A stretch of DNA of 33,265 bases. Origin: a virus. The notes under the pieces were generated by a model. It was not told the origin of the DNA, made no database searches, and saw nothing but the letters and a program-made list of their open reading frames with translations. Location of the stretch: the IMG/VR virus record IMGVR_UViG_3300020129_000381, positions 1 through 33,265 of that record; one strand, written 5' to 3'. This document shows positions 1 through 8,380 of this stretch, in pieces (position 1 is the first letter of the stretch; each line of letters begins with the position of its first letter). The position numbers and the translations under genes were made by a program.

Positions 1-246
1 AAACTTTTTCAGTTGCTTCTGTGTCTTGGCCCAGTTCAATAGCATTATTGTCGTGTGAATATCGTCGGTTACTGGAAAGGAATCCGCTATCGAATCATCG
101 ATCTGAGAATTCCCCCCAAGGTGAACAACGTAATCCGGAGAATCTTCTTTCTTGGGAACAATCTCCCAGTCCGTAGTTTCCCGCACGTATTCCTGTAAGT
201 GCGAGCCGATGAATCCTTCCGCGCCAGCGATGTAGAGCTTGGTCAT
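1..246 (-). CDS. NAD-dependent sugar epimerase/dehydratase, N-terminal part (3' end outside window)
   Basis: The 82 visible codons begin with a Rossmann nucleotide-binding loop, MTKLYIAGAEGFIGSHL, the GxxGFIGSHL signature of the extended short-chain dehydrogenase/epimerase family acting on nucleotide sugars. A second strand DYVVHLGG and a segment like SFxxTDDIHTTIMLLNWA match the family's usual 'S-x-N-x-x-G-T-x-N-L-L' region. The frame is still open at the window edge, so the catalytic YxxxK is not seen and substrate cannot be named. Its ATG overlaps the stop of the upstream glycosyltransferase (ATGA), so the two are translationally coupled and probably act in one sugar-modification step. Confidence 0.85.
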   Translation of the reverse strand, partial: MTKLYIAGAEGFIGSHLQEYVRETTDWEIVPKKEDSPDYVVHLGGNSQIDDSIADSFPVTDDIHTTIMLLNWAKTQKQLKKF

Positions 247-2153
247 TGGTTCACCGTCTCAAAAATCTCACGCATGCGAACTGTCCAGGTGTCGTGCTTG
301 CGAACGTAATCCACTCCATCTATGACAACTTGTTTTACCCCTCTAGGATTTTGGGAAATATCCGAAAGCAAAGCTTCGATGGAATATCGCAGGCTTTGCA
401 AATCTTGAGCCTCATAACATGCCATCGGTACTTTCAACCCCTTGATCGAAGGATGAACGAGTAATCCATGTCGTCCGATAGTTTCCGGAACACGGTCACT
501 CCAATAGTTAGGAATCCCCGCGCCGAAGCAATCTCCGACCACCACTTTCATGGAAGCGTAAACGTCGTTGAGCAGGTGGCCGCGCACGCCTTGCACATGC
601 TTGAATCGGTTTCCATAAGTTTCTTCTAGGAAGGCGACCAATTTTTCGCGGAACGGATACTCGGCGTGGTAGCTCCTAGCACCGACAAATCCCACATCGC
701 AGCGGTACTCGTCTCTTGGCGTACCAGGATGGCAATAGACTTCGGAGACCGCTGGTTTCATCCAGAAATGGTTCACTCCCCGCTTGGCGAAATCCTCCTG
801 TCTCGAGCCGTCGGCGGTAAATACAAAATCTACTTTCCAGAACGGAATTTTGCCGATCAGTTTTTCCCGCTCCGGAATATCCCAAAACTTATCCAAATGC
901 ATGGAAAAAGATCGAACACCTGCGTACCGCAGATCCGCCAGGTACTGGAACATATTTTTATCCGGAATCTGCAGCCAGCCCGGCGTGCGCACCCACAGGA
1001 AATAATCGATGAACTCCAAATTCTCAAGATCATAGAGGGTGGTCTGGTCTTCCTGCAGTTTTATGACGTCCATGCCCAGACGCTCCGTGAGCGCCCACAG
1101 GATCATGTTTTCCGTGCTCTCGCTGGCGCGGAAGTTGCCGAGGAAGGCAACCGTCTTACCTTCCCCGGTCTTCCGCCGTGGGGGTGTGGCTTTTACGGCT
1201 TTCACCATAGGGGTGGTGACCTCAGGGGCAACCTGAAGACTTTTCTCGAATTGAGCCAGGTGCGCAGTGAACTGCTGCTTGAAATCTTCATTGCCTTGCA
1301 GAAATTCCGTGCGCGGAGCGCCCGTACTCGCAAAGCCGCGGTGCCCCAGCGTCATCAGATCGCTCACGGCATCGTATATATCTAGCGCCGAGACTTGGTA
1401 CATCTTCACGGAATTGAACATCGTGTGACCGCAGGATCTGATCTTGTACGCCGACTTGATCTCGTTCATGGGAGGTGCGTCGACCGTCAGGATGTTAGCG
1501 TTCACCGACAACGCTTCGTGAAGGACATGCGACCATCCTTCGGTTTGCGATGGCTGCAGGTGAAAACGGCAAACATTTTGCAGAAACTTTAAATGCTTAT
1601 CGTCTATTCTGCTGATTACCTTGACCCCATTGGGAAGATCTTCCTGAGGAAAATCAGAAACAATAGTCAGATCAGCATCCAATGATTTTCCATTCTTTTT
1701 CCATCGCCACGCATCGATGATGGCTTGCGTGTTTTTTACTTGCGATTTTCCGGAAACATGGAGGAAACGTTTATAACGGACAATCGGTTTGTCCATGCGG
1801 TCCTCGGAAAGGAATCCGGTGTAATTGGTTTTCTCGCCGAACAGTTCCGTGCAGATGCGGTGCGCTTCCTGCGTTTTGCAAAACACCTTGGAGAACGACT
1901 TCTGGATGACCTTGATGTCTTCGGGCATCAGAAATTCTGGGTTCACGAAGATCCACGGCGGCTTTCTGGAGAGACGCACGTAATGTTTTGGAACGGTCTC
2001 GAGGAAAATGATCAGCGGGAATACCGATTCGCAAGCTTGGTTGAATTTCAGCAACTCCACTTCATGGCCACTGTTCTTGAGGACTCCGCTCAAAAGGTTG
2101 GCGTCCTTTTCGAGACCGCGGCTGTCCAGATTGCTGACGATCCCAAGTTTCAA
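243..2153 (-). CDS. Two-domain GT-B glycosyltransferase
   Basis: This 636-aa protein looks like two glycosyltransferase halves in tandem. The first, roughly residues 1-320, opens with KLGIVSNLDSRGLEKDA and has a GT4-like donor-binding motif EGWSHVLHEAL at about 205-215. A Pro/Lys-rich linker (about 310-332) leads to a second fold starting KTVAFLGNF, with VGFVGARSYHAEYPFRE near 487-503 and SDRVPETIGRHGLLVHP near 552-568, the arrangement of CgeB/DUF3880-type glycosyltransferases. The start is a TTG overlapping the TGA of the preceding gene, with AGGTGA six bases upstream. It is coupled to the epimerase gene. Probable targets are virion proteins, phage DNA or host surface glycans; the sequence does not decide between them. 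Confidence 0.85.
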   Translation of the reverse strand: MKLGIVSNLDSRGLEKDANLLSGVLKNSGHEVELLKFNQACESVFPLIIFLETVPKHYVRLSRKPPWIFVNPEFLMPEDIKVIQKSFSKVFCKTQEAHRICTELFGEKTNYTGFLSEDRMDKPIVRYKRFLHVSGKSQVKNTQAIIDAWRWKKNGKSLDADLTIVSDFPQEDLPNGVKVISRIDDKHLKFLQNVCRFHLQPSQTEGWSHVLHEALSVNANILTVDAPPMNEIKSAYKIRSCGHTMFNSVKMYQVSALDIYDAVSDLMTLGHRGFASTGAPRTEFLQGNEDFKQQFTAHLAQFEKSLQVAPEVTTPMVKAVKATPPRRKTGEGKTVAFLGNFRASESTENMILWALTERLGMDVIKLQEDQTTLYDLENLEFIDYFLWVRTPGWLQIPDKNMFQYLADLRYAGVRSFSMHLDKFWDIPEREKLIGKIPFWKVDFVFTADGSRQEDFAKRGVNHFWMKPAVSEVYCHPGTPRDEYRCDVGFVGARSYHAEYPFREKLVAFLEETYGNRFKHVQGVRGHLLNDVYASMKVVVGDCFGAGIPNYWSDRVPETIGRHGLLVHPSIKGLKVPMACYEAQDLQSLRYSIEALLSDISQNPRGVKQVVIDGVDYVRKHDTWTVRMREIFETVNQ

Positions 2154-2344
2154 GGAATCACCTGGAAGGTCATATCAAATTTACGAAGGATGGCGTCGAT
2201 TTCGTTTCGATCGATTAGAGCGTTGGGGGCGAGACAGAGTTGATCGTTGGCTACGTCGTAGGTCACGAGGCCGATAAATACTCGGCCATTGGCTTCTGCT
2301 TCTTCAACTACTTTATCCAGCGTGAAGTCTTCTGGGTCGTCCAT
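2150..2344 (-). CDS. Small hypothetical protein (64 aa)
   Basis: An acidic small protein (MDDPEDFTLDKVVEEAEANG at its start) that I do not recognise. It contains an alternating hydrophobic stretch GRVFIGLVTYDV and ends FDMTFQVIP. Its TGA overlaps the TTG start of the glycosyltransferase, so it is probably co-translated with it. The start is doubtful: the ATG at 2344 has no Shine-Dalgarno, and the frame stays open upstream, reading KVIVVYSCANA just before this Met with no ATG, GTG or TTG. A non-standard start such as ATT is possible. Confidence 0.6.
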   Translation of the reverse strand: MDDPEDFTLDKVVEEAEANGRVFIGLVTYDVANDQLCLAPNALIDRNEIDAILRKFDMTFQVIP

Positions 2345-2370
2345 GGCGTTCGCGCAGGAGTATACAACAA

Positions 2371-2562
2371 TTACTTTTGTTTCTTTAGGAAAATTCCGGA
2401 CTTTCCGCCTTCTTGATTGGTGGACTCCACTGCGTCGACTACATCTTTAACGCTTGGCAGCTTTCCGGAGCGGCGTAACTCCTCCACCCGATGAGCGGCC
2501 TCTTTCGGGTTGAACATCTCTTGTTTTTCGTTCTTGGACGATTCTTTGGGCTTCATTTCCAT
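2371..2562 (-). CDS. Small charged hypothetical protein overlapping the end of the 1415-aa gene
   Basis: A 63-aa Lys/Glu-rich protein. The core FNPKEAAHRVEELRRSGK is predicted to be helical and is followed by a short tail ending FLKKQK. It overlaps the 3' end of the large upstream gene by 116 nt in another frame. The overlap peptide looks protein-like in this frame, whereas the large protein's own end there is low-complexity (RGRSSGGG). The start is uncertain: ATG at 2562, 2556 or 2517 are all possible and none has a strong ribosome-binding site. The Met at 2517 would shorten the overlap to 71 nt. Function unknown. Confidence 0.6.
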   Translation of the reverse strand: MEMKPKESSKNEKQEMFNPKEAAHRVEELRRSGKLPSVKDVVDAVESTNQEGGKSGIFLKKQK

Positions 2563-5500
2563 AGCTCAGGGGTTCCACTCCCTTGGCTCCGTGGGCTTTG
2601 TACAATTCCTGTTCATAGTACCAAAGAACCGCTTGAGCGTCACGGGGTTCAATCCCTAGTTTGTTTCCGACTCTGGCAATCGCTTCACGGGCATTTCTGA
2701 TCTCGCCAGGCCCCGGAGCATCGTCCACATTTTTTCCCGTCAACCTTCCGGTCCAGCGCTGCCAGGTTCTTGTTGCCCACTTGTCTACGGTTACGAGATC
2801 AGGCACGCCATTAAGATTCAAATAGAAATTGCCACCCTTTGGACCGTAGATCACTGCACCGTACTGCTGATCAGTCGCTTTGCCGGAGACGTTCTTATTG
2901 AATTGTTTCAACTCGGAAGTAGGATGTTTCGATAAAAGCCAATCAACTGCCCCATTTTCGCCGAATTTGTCGATCAGCGCTTGGGTGCTTCTCATGTTCC
3001 CTTCGTGGCCAGCCTTGTACACTCCCCAAGCCTTCCCGTCGGGCTGAGTGATCGGCATCTTCCCAGTTTCCTTGTACAGGTTGTAGGCTTTTTCGGCCAG
3101 CATCATATTGTCTGCAGGATTTTTTCCATAGGAAAGTGCCGACCAGAAAGTCTTGAATAGAGCGGCTTTCTTTGGATCTTTGAGCTCTGGGTGAAGTTCA
3201 GTCATGGCATCGACGGCCTTTTGCGTATCTGCTTCGTACCAGCCAAGACCGCTATTGTCCGTGGCCATCTGATACTTAATCTCAGGGATGGCCATCTTAA
3301 TGGCTCGATCTACTGCTTCTTTATCGGAAACTGCCCCGAATTTTTCTTGTGAATATTTCCCAAGCGCTTGCCCGATATCTGCCACGCTCACCGGGCCGTC
3401 TTCGCCCTTAGCTTTCATCTGCAGTGGACGTTCGCGAAGTTTCGTAAAAGGAATTGTTTCAACCGTAGGCGCTTCTTCCTTGACCATGCGGTACATGCCA
3501 GCGCCCGGCACGCGCTTGATGATCTGATCGAAAGCTTTTTTGCGAGTCAAAGCTTCTTCAGTGACATGCAGATCCTCTGCCGACCCTGGCGCACCTTCAA
3601 TTGTGAATGTGTAAATATTCTTAGGAGGAGTGAATGGCTTTATTTTTTCTTTCCGAGCAGCGCCTGTTGCAGATTCTCCCGCGCCTGCTTTTTCTCCTGC
3701 GGAGACAGCCTCTTCGCCGCCTGCGTCGCCAACTGCAGCACCTGTTCCCTGGTTAGCGCCTCTTTGTTCATAGAGTCCTTTGGCCTTGCGAACGATGTTT
3801 TCTGCGCGGTTCTTGCTGAAATGAAATTCTACAGGAAGACCCTCTTCGCGTATAGAGGCTTCACGTTTCATCAGGTCTACAATGCCGGGATGCGACAATC
3901 TCTCTTTGGCTCGATCTACTGCGGCATCAAACATAGCCTCGTGCTGGTCTTCAGGAATGTCCAAAGCTTGGAACAGTTGTTTGGCTAGTTTCCTATCCCC
4001 ATACAGGCCAGGGTTAGTCTTGCGATCAATGCCGTGCAAGAGTTCATCGGAAGCGGCGCCAGCCGCGAATAAATCGGCAAGTTGCGAACCTTTATTTTTC
4101 ACTACGTCGGTATCAAATCCGCCAGTAACTGGATCGCGAAATTGTGCTCGTGGAAAGAGCACCGAAGCAGTCGCTCCTGTGCCCTTAGATAGTGGATGGC
4201 GATGACTCGAGACACCATTGGAGACAAATCCGTCGATTCCGGCAAGCATTAAGTGCGCCAGTTCATGATGCAGGACCGATTCCGCAGTTACGCCGCGAGA
4301 CGTCCAAACTTTACCAGCAGGAATCGGCATCGGTTTCGTGTAAGGAACACCTTCTTCCTCAGTACTTACTTTTTTTTTAGGAAGCCCTTCTTTGTCGCCG
4401 ATCTTTCCTAGAACGGTTTCTCCGGCTACTCTGGGACGTTGCGGCGGTGTTTCCTCGAATCCTGCCGGGACTTGTTCTTCCAGTTTGGAGATGCGCTGTG
4501 CGATGGCATTGGCCGCTCCGCTGTTGCCCTGCTTGCGCAAATCTTTTTCACGCAAACGCAATTCGTCGATGGTGTCCTGTATAGCCCGGGCCGGAACATT
4601 CTTCGGCAATTCTCCGGCTACTCTTTGTACGATACCCTGGCGGCCGACAGTCCCAAGCTGTGTCTCCGGTGCGCGTTCCGCTGCCTCCGCCGTAGGACGG
4701 ACTTCTTCTCTGGCATATTCGTCTCCCACAATCGGCGGAACATTTGTTTCACGTGGAACAAGTGAAGCGGCGGCTTCCGGCAATTGCGGCGGCGGCCCAT
4801 TCACGCGTCCAAGCCCACCTTGCGGGATCTCACGCAGAAATTGCGGCGTAATCGGAGCAGGAGGCGGCAACTGTCCAGCCGGATTGACCCAGCGGTTATT
4901 CTGGAACCCTGGAGAGCCTCCCAGATTCACCGGACCAGGCATTTGCGTGGCAGGCGCTGGTAATTGCGCAGCAGGTGCGGCTGGGGCTGGAGCACGCAGC
5001 GGCGTGGTCTGTACATCGAAAGTATTTGGCCTCGAGGTGTCCGCAAGATTCCGGAATGCCTTGATGGTGTTCAGATTCGGATTCTTGGAACGCAGATAGT
5101 CGGTCCAGACCTTGGCCCCTTCGCCAAGCAGAAGACCGAAAAGCGCACCGGGAATCGTGTGCGCAAATCCTCCGACCACCGCTCCGGCACCGCCGGCGGC
5201 GAGAGAAGGTCCGCTCTTGGCTACTTGAAAAGCGCTCCAGTTCCCCTTCTTCTGCGCGTCGACGATGGCATCCTCGAAATGATCTCGCACATTGATCAGA
5301 TCTCCGACACGTTTGCGAAATTCCCGAATTGGAACCGGACGACCATCCACATCCACGGCTTGAATTCCCGCTTGTTCCAGCAAGCCGGGATTGGCGGCAT
5401 CTCCATACAACATGTCGCGCATGGCATTGGCTGTGGCACGCTGCGTAACCGCAGTAGCTTCACTTTTGGCGATCAAACGCTGATCTGCTGGTTTCGACCT

Positions 5501-6694
5501 GTAATACGCGCTGGCTTCAGAATCCAGGCGGCGGCGGATACGCTCCATCTCAAACAAACTGATGTCTGGATTGTTGCCGATCAGATTCAGAACTTCCTGC
5601 TTGGCGGCCATCTTTTCCTTGTCGGAAAAATGGCTCAAATTCTGCTTGAACGCACTGTCGATGTGGCGGTCGGCACTGGCCACGACGTCATTCACGGGAA
5701 CTGGAGTGGTCGGCTGCGTCTGTAGTTGAGTGCTGATGGGCGATTCCATCTGGCCGATTCTGTTGGTGATCGCATCGGACGCATCTTCAGGATTCTTGAT
5801 TTTCCCACGGTTATCCTGTGCAATGCGCTGCATGTCGGGCATTACATTGGAAACCGTTTGCGCGTATTCGGTTTCACTCATCCGCGGTGGTTTGACGGTG
5901 AGGATCTGTTTTTGCGCCGCAGCAAGTTTTCCCGCTTCAGTCAACGGAGTGCCGCGGACCACTTTGTCAGCAAGCTTCAAAGGCGCTTTTACTGTTTCGA
6001 GAGGATGAGCAGCCGCTTCTCCTCCAAGAACAGCTCCAGTGGCTTGCCCTGCGGCGCCGCCGACATCTCCGGTCCCGGCTTGTTCGCCCAGCGATGCGGC
6101 CCATGGGCCAACCAGAGGAACCATCGAAGCGATACGGTGGCCAACAGCAGAAGTCGCATGGCTCACAGACCCTGGAGTTCCAGCAGTTTCTTCCTGGCGG
6201 GATTGTTCTTCTAGTTGTCTCGCCTTTTCTGCTTCCTGTTTGTAGGGATCGGTGATGTATTTCTCCCCGAGCCACTTCAGGCGGCCGATAGGATCTATCT
6301 TCCCTTCGGCATTCATGCCAACCAATCCGCCAAGCCCATGCTGTTCTTCGCCTTGGGCGTTTTTCCCTTCGCCAAAAGTCAGATCGTAAAGACCCTGCGC
6401 GGCTGATCCCACCGCTCCTTTTGCGCCTTCATAAATATTCCCCAGCACGTTCCCGGGCGTGAATCCGTAGTTCTCTGGGATTTGAGGAGTTTCTTTTTCG
6501 GTGCGTGTCGGCTTCTGAAATGTTTTTCCGGCGGCGGCACGCAACCGCGGCGTCGACGAAGGCAGGTTTTCTTCAGTAGCTGCCGTTGCTGGCGCAGTTT
6601 TGTGCGCACTTGGAACGTCCTCCCATTCGTCATCATCGGCGGTGGCAGTTCCCCCAGGATTTTTTACATCTTCCCAATCGTCGTTTGTCGCCAT
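2447..6694 (-). CDS. Giant internal/ejection protein with HELAH metallopeptidase motif (1415 aa)
   Basis: The N-terminus carries two copies of an acidic D/E-W-E-D-V motif (near residues 6-10 and 23-27), then Ala/Gly-rich, helical and Pro-rich stretches. HELAH at 810-814, preceded by another His and followed by LMLAG, is a zincin-type HExxH active site; a later DLFAAGAASDELLHG segment may supply a further ligand. The last third (about 1150-1400) resembles a globular domain of large phage 'polyvalent' proteins. Size, composition and position after the tail genes suggest a virion protein injected with DNA, possibly degrading host proteins or opening the envelope; this is inference. The ATG follows the previous stop directly (TAAATG). 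An A9 tract encodes KKK at 773-775, just before the peptidase region, and a parS-like site lies inside the gene. Confidence 0.85.
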   Translation of the reverse strand: MATNDDWEDVKNPGGTATADDDEWEDVPSAHKTAPATAATEENLPSSTPRLRAAAGKTFQKPTRTEKETPQIPENYGFTPGNVLGNIYEGAKGAVGSAAQGLYDLTFGEGKNAQGEEQHGLGGLVGMNAEGKIDPIGRLKWLGEKYITDPYKQEAEKARQLEEQSRQEETAGTPGSVSHATSAVGHRIASMVPLVGPWAASLGEQAGTGDVGGAAGQATGAVLGGEAAAHPLETVKAPLKLADKVVRGTPLTEAGKLAAAQKQILTVKPPRMSETEYAQTVSNVMPDMQRIAQDNRGKIKNPEDASDAITNRIGQMESPISTQLQTQPTTPVPVNDVVASADRHIDSAFKQNLSHFSDKEKMAAKQEVLNLIGNNPDISLFEMERIRRRLDSEASAYYRSKPADQRLIAKSEATAVTQRATANAMRDMLYGDAANPGLLEQAGIQAVDVDGRPVPIREFRKRVGDLINVRDHFEDAIVDAQKKGNWSAFQVAKSGPSLAAGGAGAVVGGFAHTIPGALFGLLLGEGAKVWTDYLRSKNPNLNTIKAFRNLADTSRPNTFDVQTTPLRAPAPAAPAAQLPAPATQMPGPVNLGGSPGFQNNRWVNPAGQLPPPAPITPQFLREIPQGGLGRVNGPPPQLPEAAASLVPRETNVPPIVGDEYAREEVRPTAEAAERAPETQLGTVGRQGIVQRVAGELPKNVPARAIQDTIDELRLREKDLRKQGNSGAANAIAQRISKLEEQVPAGFEETPPQRPRVAGETVLGKIGDKEGLPKKKVSTEEEGVPYTKPMPIPAGKVWTSRGVTAESVLHHELAHLMLAGIDGFVSNGVSSHRHPLSKGTGATASVLFPRAQFRDPVTGGFDTDVVKNKGSQLADLFAAGAASDELLHGIDRKTNPGLYGDRKLAKQLFQALDIPEDQHEAMFDAAVDRAKERLSHPGIVDLMKREASIREEGLPVEFHFSKNRAENIVRKAKGLYEQRGANQGTGAAVGDAGGEEAVSAGEKAGAGESATGAARKEKIKPFTPPKNIYTFTIEGAPGSAEDLHVTEEALTRKKAFDQIIKRVPGAGMYRMVKEEAPTVETIPFTKLRERPLQMKAKGEDGPVSVADIGQALGKYSQEKFGAVSDKEAVDRAIKMAIPEIKYQMATDNSGLGWYEADTQKAVDAMTELHPELKDPKKAALFKTFWSALSYGKNPADNMMLAEKAYNLYKETGKMPITQPDGKAWGVYKAGHEGNMRSTQALIDKFGENGAVDWLLSKHPTSELKQFNKNVSGKATDQQYGAVIYGPKGGNFYLNLNGVPDLVTVDKWATRTWQRWTGRLTGKNVDDAPGPGEIRNAREAIARVGNKLGIEPRDAQAVLWYYEQELYKAHGAKGVEPLSYGNEAQRIVQERKTRDVQPERGRSSGGGVTPLRKAAKR
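4370..4378 (-). other. A9 slippery homopolymer in the 1415-aa gene
   Basis: On the coding strand nine consecutive A residues encode Lys 773-775. Loss or gain of one A leads to a stop within a few codons in either alternative frame (TAA right after the run in one, TGA a few codons later in the other). Transcriptional slippage or frameshifting here would give a protein of about 775 residues lacking the HELAH domain. Whether this happens is not shown. Confidence 0.5.
4745..4760. promoter_or_regulatory. parS-like centromere site (ParB-binding consensus)
   Basis: The minus strand reads TGTTCCACGTGAAACA. The classical parS is TGTTTCACGTGAAACA, and C/T and A/G variants at the two half-site positions are known functional forms in many bacteria, so this is a full match to the degenerate consensus. 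It lies inside codons for VPRETN of the 1415-aa protein. No parA or parB is encoded in this window. Binding by host ParB is inferred from sequence only. Confidence 0.7.
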
Positions 6695-8377
6695 TTACTG
6701 AGTCTCAGGAACTTCTCGATATTCTCCGGTGCGTTTGTTTTGCTGCCACTTCATTCCCTGCTTAGGCGCTCGCGGTGGACCGCCAGAAGTTTTTCCAGCA
6801 GCGCTCCCACCACCCTTGGATTCCTCGATCGCATTACGGCGGCGATTAGCATCGTTGAGGAAGGTCTGCACACTGCCTCGCGCCTCACCGATAGCAGCTT
6901 TCGTCGCATCCGGTTCATTTTTCAAACTATTCATCACTGCGTCGGCAGCCGTCTCAACGTGTTGAGCATTCTTCATCGCGTGCGCTCCGACCGAAGCCAT
7001 TCCCAAATATTCCTTGATGGTATGCAGCCTAGCGATGTCTTTATCTCCGGTTCCCAGCCAATCACGAATTGAAGTAAGTCGCCCGGCGCCAGGACCGAAA
7101 AGATCCGGCCTGCGGTCCACGATTGCTTCCAATTCATCGAGATTCTTAATCATGTTTTCGCCGAGGTCGGCGCGGCGCTGCTCATCAATAGTAGGCTCTT
7201 TGGATTTTTCCACTTGTCCACGCAGCAACTCTTTGCGCAATTCCTTTGTCTCTTCATCGGCGCTGCTGCGGTCTCGCGTTTTCAAAATGCTGCGGGCCTT
7301 GTCGCGATTCGTCGGAGTATTGGCGAGTTTGTGCCCCTGTAAATAATCATCGATCGCTTTGTCTTCTTCCGATGGTTTGCCCTGTCCTTCTTTCTGGTTG
7401 ACCAGTTTTTCTTTTTCCTGCTCCAGGAATTGCACTTGCTTGTCAGTCGCCGGGTCGCCACCCGCGGCGTAAACATCTTGAATTCTTCCGGCCAGCATTT
7501 GCTCGATATTCTCTGCACGCTTCTGCTTATCCGGAGTCCCTTCCCAGTCTTTAGCCATGTCCTTGATGGCTTGCGGCGTTTCAGGATCATTGAGCGAATG
7601 CAGTCCGCCTTTCGCGTCATGCCAGCCGCGAATGTTTCCGGCTTTATCGAGAATGAGATCCTGGTCGCCTTCCTGGCCGAGTTTCTTGGCGCGGGCTTCG
7701 GCTTCCGCCGTCTGTGCGGTCTCTAGTTTTCCTTTGCTCTCGCGCTCCTGCTCTCCGGCGAGATCCTGCTGCGCTTTTCTCTCCTCGAGCCGCTTGTTGA
7801 GATCGCTTCCCGGGATCATTGCGGCCACTCCCGGCATCAGGCTCTCGAGCGCCACATTGCCGACTCGCCCAAGCACATGCCCGACCTTGCCCATGAACGA
7901 AGGGTGCGAAGCCAGAGTGTCGCCGCGGCGTGCGGCGGTAGCGCGGTCCAGTTCCGATTGATAATACGGAATGCTTCCTGCCTGTGGAGTGGAAACCGGA
8001 TTTACGCCTTCTGCTCCGGAGGTAAACGGCAGACCACCCTCCGCTCCCGTCGGTGCTGGCGGCGCAGCAAGATTCGGCGCCGACATCGGATTCACGAGCT
8101 TTGATGATTCCGGCGGCATGATCGGAGCCGCAGCCATGCTTGGCGCTTCCGGCAATTCCGCAGATTTCATGGCCGGAAGATGTGGATGAGATGGAGGCGT
8201 GAATGGTTTCAGTGCCGGCGTTGCCGCAGTATTTGTGGGCGGAGTCAGTTCCGGAACCACCGTGGGCGCGGCGGGCGGCGGCGGAGGCTGCAGAGCTCCG
8301 ACACCGTAGAGATGCTCCCGCAATTCATCCGGATCGCGAGGCAGGCTGATTACGTCTTCAAGGTTGGGTGTCCACAT
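6695..8377 (-). CDS. Internal virion/ejection-like protein (560 aa)
   Basis: The protein starts MWTPNLEDVISLPRDPDEL, continues with a long Pro/Ala-rich region (about residues 30-135), then a small-residue stretch VGHVLGRVGNVALESLMPG that could be amphipathic. The remainder is highly charged and helical (KRLEERKAQQDLAGEQE, many K/E/Q), probably coiled coil. I do not recognise a family. Size, composition and position between two other Ala/Gly-rich proteins suit an internal virion protein ejected with the DNA. The ATG follows the preceding stop after three bases, so translation is coupled; its own stop abuts the next ATG. Confidence 0.75.
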   Translation of the reverse strand: MWTPNLEDVISLPRDPDELREHLYGVGALQPPPPPAAPTVVPELTPPTNTAATPALKPFTPPSHPHLPAMKSAELPEAPSMAAAPIMPPESSKLVNPMSAPNLAAPPAPTGAEGGLPFTSGAEGVNPVSTPQAGSIPYYQSELDRATAARRGDTLASHPSFMGKVGHVLGRVGNVALESLMPGVAAMIPGSDLNKRLEERKAQQDLAGEQERESKGKLETAQTAEAEARAKKLGQEGDQDLILDKAGNIRGWHDAKGGLHSLNDPETPQAIKDMAKDWEGTPDKQKRAENIEQMLAGRIQDVYAAGGDPATDKQVQFLEQEKEKLVNQKEGQGKPSEEDKAIDDYLQGHKLANTPTNRDKARSILKTRDRSSADEETKELRKELLRGQVEKSKEPTIDEQRRADLGENMIKNLDELEAIVDRRPDLFGPGAGRLTSIRDWLGTGDKDIARLHTIKEYLGMASVGAHAMKNAQHVETAADAVMNSLKNEPDATKAAIGEARGSVQTFLNDANRRRNAIEESKGGGSAAGKTSGGPPRAPKQGMKWQQNKRTGEYREVPETQ

Positions 8378-8380
8378 AGA

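Noticed and set aside
666-1385. Plus-strand open frame of 239 codons
   Set aside because: Fully antisense to the glycosyltransferase, whose motifs are convincing; no family resemblance and no coupled neighbours.
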